From: Bacillus niameyensis
GTDB lineage: Bacteria; Bacillota; Bacilli; Bacillales; Bacillaceae_C
Assembly (NCBI RefSeq): GCF_001375535.1
Contig: NZ_LN831197.1
Span: 3,691,064-3,755,063 of the forward strand
Direction: 5' to 3'
DNA length: 64,000 nucleotides
The notes below the pieces were generated by a model. It was not told where the DNA came from. It did not search any database and saw nothing but the letters and a program-made list of their open reading frames with translations. Position numbers and translations under genes: made by a program. Below are positions 53,869-61,241 of this stretch, piece by piece. The number at the start of each line of letters is the position of its first letter. Within the stretch, counting starts at the first letter, position 1.

Positions 53869-54277
53869 TCTGATTTCCCCCTTTCATACTATTAGAGCCC
53901 AATCATTCTAGAAAAGTTTAATTATATTAAAAATATATTTTCGTCTATTATTTTTCGCTTTGTCAGCAAAGGATAGGCTAGTCCTTTTCAGCGGAGTGCG
54001 GAAAAGTAAATAAGTGAATGTAAGCTTTTTGCAAAACAATTTATAGATAGGGAATTCTTTATTATTCGTAATCTAAAATTCTGATCTTATTATTTTATAT
54101 ACATCTTATCGCAAGTTTTTCAAATTTATTTGGATATGTAAGAAACACCCAAGTGTTAAGGAAAGTCTTTATATTCACCGAAGAAATGGTATGAGGATCA
54201 TTACATGTAACATGAGGAAATAAAAATGAGTTGTCAGAAACTAACTAAGTAGTGCAACCGTGCTCTTTTTCCAAATT
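53869..54277. other. Intergenic region between sigma factor and peptidase genes
   Basis: AT-rich, no gene or RNA recognised. The sigma-gene promoter must lie near its left end. A frame-sized gene is excluded by frequent stops on both strands. Confidence 0.5.
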
Positions 54278-54313
54278 AAAAAATCCGGGGAAACGTGAAA
54301 ATTTCCCCGGAAA
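54278..54313 (-). terminator. Terminator of the LysM-M14 peptidase gene
   Basis: Perfect 10-bp arms TCCGGGGAAA and TTTCCCCGGA; on the minus strand TTTTTT follows. Confidence 0.85.
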
Positions 54314-54348
54314 TATAGCGAATGGTGCTTTGGGATTGTCGAATGTAT

Positions 54349-55530
54349 TCACATTAAAGCTCTTACTAAGGCTGGTTTCATATGAGCGTAAATTTCGTCA
54401 AACTGGGTAATGGGGAGCGGATTTTGCCCTAAGCCTAATTCAAAGGTAAATCCTGGCCTTCGGAAATCTTGGATGAACCAATCTTTATAGCCAGCATAAC
54501 TATCGACATAGCGAATCGCTTCATATCCACTTAGTCTAGCAAAGTCATTGGCAAGTACCTCTGATTCTGGAGGCTCTAGTCCTTCAAATCCCCAATAAAT
54601 TTCCTGTCCTTGCGTGTGCAAGGCAAGCAATCGTGCAAAGCTTTCATTTCTGACTAAATTTGCCATGGCGATTGTTTCAGGTTCTGAGAGTGGACGAGTA
54701 CCCGGAAAGTCTCGTGGTCCAGGCTCTTGAGGCTTCCTATCTCTTTCAATTTCCCATTTTGCTGGGAATTGCTTATTTAAATCAACACCGCGAATATTAG
54801 CTTTCCATCCAGAGAAGTCCGTACTTCCCCGATTTAATGCGATTACTTCAGCCTCTCTCCCAGCCGGCGGTCCATTTAATACAAGGCTGACACCGTCAGG
54901 ATTAACCATTGGAATGGCGGATAGCTGATTTTGTGTATATAAAGAGAGGGCAGGGACCCCGCTAATATTTTGACCGTTCGTTAAAGCAAGTAAATATTCA
55001 TTTAAAAATTTCATTAAAACAGGTGTAGTAATCCATTCGTTCGCATGGAAAGCGGCGTTCATTTGTACTTTACGATTGCCGTTTCCAACGCGAGCATCAT
55101 ATAAAGGTAGATCCATTACGCTGTTACCGGCAGATTGTAATGAAATAAAGGGATAAATCTCTTGTAACGTTCGTAAATCATTTCTCATTCGAACAAAATC
55201 ATAATGAGAAGGGTCTCCAACGACAAAGGATGTTACTCGTAATGGTAAACGAATCGTCATGCCGACTTGCAATGCGTTTGGATTCATATTTTGGTTTAAA
55301 AGCAATAAAGTATCGATATTTAGATTCCGCGATTGGGCAATATTCCACAGCGTATCACCGCGTCGAATGGTATAGCGGTCTTCTGTAAAGCCAGGAATTT
55401 TAATTGTTTGACCAATATGGAGACCATTGGGGTTGACTCCTCTATTCGAGTCAATAATGAGTAGTAATGGTACAAAAAATAATTGGCTATAGAGCCAAAG
55501 TGAATCACCTGATCGGACTTTTACCTCCAT
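54349..55530 (-). CDS. LysM - M14 zinc carboxypeptidase (gamma-D-glutamyl-meso-diaminopimelate peptidase type)
   Basis: 393 residues: LysM 1 (1-46), LysM 2 (about 52-97) and a peptidase M14 domain (105-390). Zinc ligands H162 and E165 (FHANE) and H305 (LALHTQG); catalytic E364 (FTFELG). The arrangement matches B. subtilis YqgT and the endopeptidase I class that splits gamma-D-Glu-mDAP bonds in peptide stems of peptidoglycan. No signal peptide is visible, as in those relatives, so it may act in sporulation (mother-cell side) or on recycled muropeptides. ATG preceded by GGAGGGAA. Confidence 0.9.
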   Translation of the reverse strand: MEVKVRSGDSLWLYSQLFFVPLLLIIDSNRGVNPNGLHIGQTIKIPGFTEDRYTIRRGDTLWNIAQSRNLNIDTLLLLNQNMNPNALQVGMTIRLPLRVTSFVVGDPSHYDFVRMRNDLRTLQEIYPFISLQSAGNSVMDLPLYDARVGNGNRKVQMNAAFHANEWITTPVLMKFLNEYLLALTNGQNISGVPALSLYTQNQLSAIPMVNPDGVSLVLNGPPAGREAEVIALNRGSTDFSGWKANIRGVDLNKQFPAKWEIERDRKPQEPGPRDFPGTRPLSEPETIAMANLVRNESFARLLALHTQGQEIYWGFEGLEPPESEVLANDFARLSGYEAIRYVDSYAGYKDWFIQDFRRPGFTFELGLGQNPLPITQFDEIYAHMKPALVRALM

Positions 55531-55622
55531 GCTATTCCCTCCAAACAGTTTCTCCTTTATATGTATGAAAAGGGAGGGCGGATGATGATATGAAAAGAAG
55601 GATGCGATTCTTTAGGGGGGCA

Positions 55623-55678
55623 TGGCAATAACCCTGAATCTATGAAAGGTACTTTCCTTTCAACAGGTTCAAGGTTAT
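55623..55678 (-). terminator. Hairpin downstream of the ROK gene
   Basis: CAATAACC and GGTTATTG, with further imperfect pairing inside (TGAA with TTCA), just after the stop of the minus-strand ROK gene. No T-run follows. Confidence 0.5.
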
Positions 55679-55690
55679 TGACCGAGCCAT

Positions 55691-56887
55691 TTACATCTCT
55701 TTAACAGGAAAATCCCCTTCGAAAATTTCACCTAACACAAGAGCTGCTGCTCCGCGAGCTGTCCCGAAAGCGCCTTGTTCAGAACAATAAATTTCTGTTT
55801 CCTTTGCTTGTTTCGTTAGGCCTCTTTCGGCAATGGTCTCTCTTATTTTCGGCATGATGAATCGACTTGCACCGGAGACACCGCCACCAATGATAATTTT
55901 CGTTGGGTTAAGCAAATGAATGAGATTCGTTAAGCCAATTCCAATATATTGACCTGTTATTTCTAAAACTTGCTTGGCCACTTCATCGCCTTGCAATGCA
56001 GCATTATATACTGCTTGGCCATCGAGCGGTTTTTTTCCTAACATCGTTTTCGCACCCGCTTCTAAGTATGAAAGGGCTGTTCTTCCGATAGCTGGACCAG
56101 AAATCAAAGTTTCCCAGCAGCCGTGATTGCCACACGAACATAACCTCCCATTTAAATCCACTGTCATATGGCCAATTTCACCAGCAAGGTCATGATCTCC
56201 ATAAAATAACCTGCCGTTTAAAACAATGCCAGCCCCGACTCCGTGGCCGATATTAATAGTAACCATGTTATCGACGTTCTTCCCATTTTCAAACCAATAT
56301 TCTCCAAAGGCCATTGCACGGACATCGTTGTCAATGATCACATGGAGATCCAATTCTGCTTCCAAAAATTCTTTAATAGGTGTGTCGCGTAAGTTTAGTC
56401 CGGGGGCGAATAAGCTTACCCCGCTTTCTACATCAACGACACCATGCATCCCAACGCCAATTCCAATAATTTCCTTATCCTCATGAGTATGAGCTAGTGA
56501 GGTAATCGTTTGTTTTATAAGTTTAAGTAATGAATCTTTGGTTATAGCTAAAGGAATGGGAGTTTCTTTTTCACCAAGAACGGTTCCCGATAAATTTACA
56601 AGAACAGCTCGAATTGATTTTGTACCAACATCAAGCCCAATAATATGGAATCTAGTATTGTTAATAACTAATAATGTTGGTTTGCGTCCGCCAATGGATT
56701 CACCTTGTTCACTTTCGATAACTAGTCCTGAAACAATTAATTCACTAACAAGATTACTGACGGTAGGCGGGGTTAATTTAGTTTCTTTGGCGATCGTTGC
56801 CCTGGAAATCGGCCCATCTGTTCGAACTTTATTTAAAATAATCGATCGATTAAGCGACTTCATCCATTGAAAGCTTCCTTTTTTCAT
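55691..56887 (-). CDS. ROK-family transcriptional repressor, likely regulator of the gal genes
   Basis: 398 residues: MarR-like winged helix (about 12-70, with ISRATIAKETKLTPPTVSNLV), then a ROK sugar-kinase fold with GLDVGTKSIRAVLVNL, DNDVRAMAFGEYW, GHGVGAGI and the zinc signature CSCGNHGCWE. Closest in layout to XylR and NagC. It is divergent from galK with a 250-bp shared control region. Regulation of galK-galE-galT by a ROK protein is therefore likely, with galactose or a derivative as inducer; this is inference from position. Confidence 0.88.
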   Translation of the reverse strand: MKKGSFQWMKSLNRSIILNKVRTDGPISRATIAKETKLTPPTVSNLVSELIVSGLVIESEQGESIGGRKPTLLVINNTRFHIIGLDVGTKSIRAVLVNLSGTVLGEKETPIPLAITKDSLLKLIKQTITSLAHTHEDKEIIGIGVGMHGVVDVESGVSLFAPGLNLRDTPIKEFLEAELDLHVIIDNDVRAMAFGEYWFENGKNVDNMVTINIGHGVGAGIVLNGRLFYGDHDLAGEIGHMTVDLNGRLCSCGNHGCWETLISGPAIGRTALSYLEAGAKTMLGKKPLDGQAVYNAALQGDEVAKQVLEITGQYIGIGLTNLIHLLNPTKIIIGGGVSGASRFIMPKIRETIAERGLTKQAKETEIYCSEQGAFGTARGAAALVLGEIFEGDFPVKEM

Positions 56888-57140
56888 GTATTAAATCACT
56901 TCCTTGTAAAAAGTATAAATTTGATTAACTAGACCACTCATATAGCTAGGAAAAAAAGTGTTGTTTTAGCTAGGGTCTTTTCACCTATCTAATATATTTA
57001 GCAAAAGTGTATTTATTCCCTGCTTAACCTTCCTTTTTGATAAAATAATGTTGCAAATGTGCTAATATTATAATAACATATGAAGTAAGTTAAATTAATT
57101 AATTAAGTTTTTTTTTACTAATAAAAAGTAGGTGAGGATA
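56888..57140. promoter_or_regulatory. Divergent control region of ROK gene and galK
   Basis: An extended -10 (TGC then TAATAT, 57063-57068) has TTGATA 20 bp upstream and is a candidate galK promoter. AGCTAGG occurs twice as a direct repeat about 27 bp apart (near 56943 and 56970). The self-complementary TTAATTAATTAA around 57092-57106 is a possible operator. None is proven to bind the ROK protein. Confidence 0.35.
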
Positions 57141-58313
57141 ATGGAAAATCTGCAAAAGTTGATTAATCAGTTTAAAGAAATATTCGGAAGTGATGATGGT
57201 ATTCGGGCTTTTTTTGCACCAGGACGTGTCAATTTGATTGGAGAGCATACAGATTATAATGGCGGGCATGTTTTTCCCTGTGCACTTGATGTTGGGACAA
57301 CGGCTATAGCTAAGAAGAGAAATGATCGTAAGCTACGTTTTTACTCAATGAATTTTTCCGAAAAAGGCGTAATTGAAGTAGATTTAGATGGAATTGAATA
57401 TAAAAAGAGTGATGATTGGGCTAATTATCCAAAAGGTGTTATAGATGTTTTTCAAAAAGCTAATTACAAAATGGACTCGGGACTAGATGTTTTATATTTT
57501 GGAGATATCCCAAATGGAGCTGGATTATCTTCTTCTGCTTCCATAGAGTTAGCAACAGGGGTTATGCTTAATCATCTTTTTGAATTTAATATCGAACAGA
57601 TTGAGATTGTAAAATTGGCTCAGAAAGCTGAAAATGAGTTTATTGGTGTAAAATGTGGTATTATGGACCAGTTTGCTTCTGGTATGGGGAAGAAGGATCA
57701 TGCGGTACTGCTTGATTGCCAAACACTAGAGTATACATATACTCCTTTTCAATTAGAGGATTACGCACTGGTCATTGCTAATACAAATAAAAGCCGAGGT
57801 CTTGCAGATTCTAAATATAATGAGCGCCGGGCAGAATGTGAGCGAGCATTAGAACAACTTCAAAAAGAACTCGATATTGATTCCCTAGGTGATTTAATCG
57901 TTGATGACATCGAAAAATATAAGTATTTGATTGAAAATGAAACTGACCGCAAGCGCGCTAAACATGCGGTATCCGAAAACTCACGCACATTGACAGCTGT
58001 AGACATGTTGAATAAAGGGGATTTGGATGCATTTGGAAGATTGATGAGCGCTTCTCACCTTTCTTTGAGAGACGATTACGAAGTAACAGGGAAGGAACTT
58101 GATGCGTTAGTCGAAGCAGCATGGGCAGAAGAAGCTCTCGGCGCACGTATGACGGGAGCTGGGTTTGGCGGTTGTACAGTAAACCTTGTTAAAAAGGACC
58201 GGCTTGATAGTTTTATTGAAAGCGTTGGGAAACGATACGAAGCAGCAACGGGCCTTAAAGCCGATTTCTACGTAGTCAAAATCGGTGACGGCGCCAGAGA
58301 AATACAGTTATAA
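57141..58313 (+). CDS. galK: Galactokinase
   Basis: GHMP kinase, 390 residues. Phosphorylates alpha-D-galactose to galactose 1-phosphate. Seen: galactokinase signature GRVNLIGEHTDYNGG (28-42), the ATP loop PNGAGLSSSASIE (about 119-131), CGIMDQFAS with catalytic Asp and C-terminal GARMTGAGFGGC. ATG 57141 follows AGGTGAGG; the in-frame GTG at 57132 lies inside that site. First gene of galK-galE-galT; a dispersed repeat block separates it from galE. Confidence 0.95.
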   Translation: MENLQKLINQFKEIFGSDDGIRAFFAPGRVNLIGEHTDYNGGHVFPCALDVGTTAIAKKRNDRKLRFYSMNFSEKGVIEVDLDGIEYKKSDDWANYPKGVIDVFQKANYKMDSGLDVLYFGDIPNGAGLSSSASIELATGVMLNHLFEFNIEQIEIVKLAQKAENEFIGVKCGIMDQFASGMGKKDHAVLLDCQTLEYTYTPFQLEDYALVIANTNKSRGLADSKYNERRAECERALEQLQKELDIDSLGDLIVDDIEKYKYLIENETDRKRAKHAVSENSRTLTAVDMLNKGDLDAFGRLMSASHLSLRDDYEVTGKELDALVEAAWAEEALGARMTGAGFGGCTVNLVKKDRLDSFIESVGKRYEAATGLKADFYVVKIGDGAREIQL

Positions 58314-58380
58314 GGTGCCTGTCACCACCCGAATTTTGTCGAATTCGGGTGGTGACAGGCACGCCCCGGAAATTGTCGAA
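58314..58380. repeat. Perfect inverted repeat plus third half, dispersed-repeat family (copies 9-11), between galK and galE
   Basis: A 21-bp arm beginning GTGCCTGTCACCACCCGAA (58315-58335), a 6-base loop TTGTCG and its exact complement (58342-58362) form a perfect hairpin. The right arm also serves as the core of a further plus-oriented copy running on through GCCCCGGAAATTGTCGAA to 58380. It begins right after the galK stop and ends about five bases before the galE ribosome binding site. Confidence 0.9.
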
Positions 58381-58400
58381 TGATGAAGGAGGAGAAGAGG

Positions 58401-59390
58401 ATGGCGATTTTAATATGTGGCGGTGCAGGGTATATTGGTAGTCATGCGGTGGCTGAGGTACTAGCACGTGGTGAAGAAGTTGTTGTTGTCGATAATTTGC
58501 AGAAGGGACATGCAGCAGCACTTTCAAAAGGTGCGAAATTTTATGATGGGGATATTCGTGATGAACATTTTCTCGATCAAGTTTTTACAGAAAATGAGAT
58601 TGATGCTGTCATGCACTTTGCAGCTAATTCGCTTGTTGGGGAAAGTGTACAAATTCCGCTAGATTATTATGATAATAACGTAGGTGGGGCAATTTCTCTT
58701 TTACAAGCTATGAAGAAACATGGTGTTGATAAGATTGTCTTTTCTTCCACAGCTGCAACTTACGGAGAACCTAAGGAAATCCCAATTCTTGAAACGGCGG
58801 TAACAGACCCAACAAATCCATATGGTGAGACGAAATTAGCTATTGAAAAAATGCTGAAATGGACGGAAGCTGCTCATGGGATTCATTATGTAGTCCTTCG
58901 TTATTTCAATGTTGCAGGGGCTCATCCAAACGGAATCATTGGTGAGGACCATGATCCTGAGACACACCTTATCCCAATCATTTTAGAAGTGGCGCTTGGT
59001 AAGCGGGAGCATATTTCAATTTTTGGCGAAGATTACGACACACCAGATGGAACATGTATCCGCGATTATATTCACGTAATGGATCTTGTTGATGCCCATA
59101 TTTTAGCGATTAAAAAATTGCGAGAAACTGGAGAGAGCGGGACATATAATCTTGGGAACGGAAGCGGCTTTAGTGTTAAAGAGGTTATAGATGTGGCTAG
59201 AAAGGTAACTGGCAAAGAAATCCCAGCTGTTGTTGCTCCAAGACGTGCAGGAGATCCAGCTCAGCTTGTAGCTTCTTCTGAAAAAGCAAAACGTGAACTT
59301 GGTTGGAATCCGCAAAATAATTCATTAGAATCGATGATCGAAAGTGCATGGGCTTGGTTTCAAAAATATCCTAACGGCTATGCAAAATAA
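58401..59390 (+). CDS. galE: UDP-glucose 4-epimerase
   Basis: Extended short-chain dehydrogenase, 329 residues. Interconverts UDP-galactose and UDP-glucose with bound NAD. Seen: GGAGYIGSH (7-15), catalytic Tyr141 and Lys145 in PYGETK, FSSTAATYG and the C-terminal substrate segment RRAGDPAQLVAS. I chose ATG 58401, just after GGAGGAG; the frame extension to 58380 begins in the repeat. galT follows after 36 bp. Confidence 0.95.
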   Translation: MAILICGGAGYIGSHAVAEVLARGEEVVVVDNLQKGHAAALSKGAKFYDGDIRDEHFLDQVFTENEIDAVMHFAANSLVGESVQIPLDYYDNNVGGAISLLQAMKKHGVDKIVFSSTAATYGEPKEIPILETAVTDPTNPYGETKLAIEKMLKWTEAAHGIHYVVLRYFNVAGAHPNGIIGEDHDPETHLIPIILEVALGKREHISIFGEDYDTPDGTCIRDYIHVMDLVDAHILAIKKLRETGESGTYNLGNGSGFSVKEVIDVARKVTGKEIPAVVAPRRAGDPAQLVASSEKAKRELGWNPQNNSLESMIESAWAWFQKYPNGYAK

Positions 59391-59426
59391 TGTGTCTCTT
59401 GAAATAAATGTAAAGGAGGCAGGCTG

Positions 59427-60950
59427 ATGAATATATACACCGCAATAGAAAACCTAATCGATTACGGACTTCATAAAAAGTTAATCGAGAAGTGGGATGT
59501 GGATTTTGTCCGCAATCAATTACTACATATGTTAGATTTAGATGACTTTGAACCGACTGCGGTTAAATATTCAAAAGATGAAACACCAGTAAAGATTCTC
59601 GAAGAAATTTTAGATTGGGCAGCAGAAAATGGCAAGCTAGAACATAATACTATTACGTATCGCGACTTACTTGATATGGAAATAATGGGTGCACTAGTAG
59701 CAAGACCATCTACTGTTATCCAACAATTTTATGAGGTTTATCATTCAGTTGGTCCCCAAGCTGCGACCGAATACTTTTACGAGTTATCTAAGCACTCCTA
59801 TTACATTCGGACAGATCGAGTTGCGAAAAATGAACATTGGCTTTCTCCGACGCCGTACGGTGATTTGGAAATAACGATTAATCTATCAAAACCGGAAAAA
59901 GATCCGGTAGCGATTGCCGCGGAGAAAAATAAGCAGGCTATTTCTTATCCAAAATGCTTACTCTGTAAAGAAAATGTCGGCTACTCTGGTAGGGTGGATC
60001 ATCCAGCACGGCAAAATCATCGAATTATTCCGGTTGAACTGGAAGGTGCACAGTGGTATCTGCAATTCTCTCCTTACGTTTACTATAACGAACATGCAAT
60101 TATTTTATCAGGCGAGCATGAGCCTATGAAAATATCAATAGCTGGCTTCAATCGATTGCTGGCGTTTGTGGAACAATTTCCTCATTATTTCGTAGGGTCG
60201 AATGCAGATCTCCCGATTGTGGGAGGGTCAATCTTAAGTCACGATCATTTTCAAGGCGGTCACCATCATTTTCCAATGGCTAAGGCTAAGATCGAAAAAA
60301 CCTTCACCTTCCAAAACTTTGAAGAGGTAGAAGTCGGAATCGTTCATTGGCCGATGTCGGTTATTCGTCTCCGAGGGAAAGATCGAGGACAAATTGCAGA
60401 ACTCGCCCATTACATTACTGAATGCTGGAGAGCGTACAGCGATCCAGAAGTGGAAGTGTATGCCGAAACAAATGGAGAACCTCATAATACGGTAACGCCA
60501 ATCGTACGTCGTTCTGGTGACCTTTATGAGTTTGATATCGTTTTAAGAAATAATCGAACGAATGAACAACATCCGCTCGGAATTTTTCATCCTCATAATG
60601 AGGTTCATCATATTAAAAAGGAAAATATCGGATTGATCGAAGTAATGGGGCTCGCCGTTTTACCTGGTCGTCTTAAAGAAGAACTGCAGCAAGTTGCTGT
60701 TCTTTTACTAGAGACGGAATACAAAAATTTACTAGCAGCCGATGAACAAACTAGCAAACATGCTAAATGGGCTTGTCAAGTGAAGGAGCGCCATCCGGAA
60801 ATGGATGAAAAAAATGTGGGCGACATTCTTCGACAGGAAGTCGGAATCGTTTTCTCCACAGTTCTAGAACACGCTGGGGTTTTCAAACGAACGTCTGAAG
60901 GGCAGGCGGCTTTTGCAAAATTTATGAACCAAATCAAAGTAAAAAGCTAA
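59427..60950 (+). CDS. galT: UDP-glucose--hexose-1-phosphate uridylyltransferase, class II (Firmicutes type)
   Basis: 507 residues. Exchanges UMP between UDP-glucose and galactose 1-phosphate. It is the longer Firmicutes class rather than the roughly 350-residue E. coli type. Seen: RTDRVAKNEHW, SHDHFQGGHHHFPMAKA (His-rich catalytic segment) and FHPHNEVHHIKKENIGLIEVMGLAVLPGRL. AAAGGAGG ribosome binding site. Last gene of galKET, ended by a terminator that overlaps the stop codon. Confidence 0.95.
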   Translation: MNIYTAIENLIDYGLHKKLIEKWDVDFVRNQLLHMLDLDDFEPTAVKYSKDETPVKILEEILDWAAENGKLEHNTITYRDLLDMEIMGALVARPSTVIQQFYEVYHSVGPQAATEYFYELSKHSYYIRTDRVAKNEHWLSPTPYGDLEITINLSKPEKDPVAIAAEKNKQAISYPKCLLCKENVGYSGRVDHPARQNHRIIPVELEGAQWYLQFSPYVYYNEHAIILSGEHEPMKISIAGFNRLLAFVEQFPHYFVGSNADLPIVGGSILSHDHFQGGHHHFPMAKAKIEKTFTFQNFEEVEVGIVHWPMSVIRLRGKDRGQIAELAHYITECWRAYSDPEVEVYAETNGEPHNTVTPIVRRSGDLYEFDIVLRNNRTNEQHPLGIFHPHNEVHHIKKENIGLIEVMGLAVLPGRLKEELQQVAVLLLETEYKNLLAADEQTSKHAKWACQVKERHPEMDEKNVGDILRQEVGIVFSTVLEHAGVFKRTSEGQAAFAKFMNQIKVKS

Positions 60951-60974
60951 AAGTCAGCAAAAGCTGGCTTTTTG
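60949..60974 (+). terminator. Terminator of the gal operon
   Basis: AAAAGTCAGC and GCTGGCTTTT with loop AAAA, running into TTTTT; it starts at the galT stop codon. Confidence 0.85.
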
Positions 60975-61087
60975 TGTGTATTAAGTCCTTTTTTTTTACA
61001 AATACCTGTTGATTGGTATATGTTGGATTAGGCGATTTGGACTATTCAAAGAAATGCTGTAAAAACTTAAGTATCGATGGATATTAA

Positions 61088-61116
61088 TTGACATTATCTT
61101 AATAGAATTCTAATGT
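61088..61116 (+). promoter_or_regulatory. Sigma-A promoter of the mannosidase gene
   Basis: Consensus TTGACA (61088-61093), 17-bp spacer, TAATGT (61111-61116). Confidence 0.6.
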
Positions 61117-61163
61117 ATAGGTGTATGAAAAGGATTTTAAAAATCGACAAAAAATTCATCAGG

Positions 61164-61178
61164 TGACAGCGTTTGCTA
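61164..61178 (-). promoter_or_regulatory. cre-like site ahead of the mannosidase gene
   Basis: On the minus strand TAGCAAACGCTGTCA differs from the cre consensus at one position only (A for T at position 2). It lies about 50 bp after the -10 box, a roadblock position. Confidence 0.5.
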
Positions 61179-61241
61179 GTCAAGTCAAGGCTGAATCCTG
61201 CTTTATCAAAAATGATTGATCAAGAAAGGATCGTGAACAAC

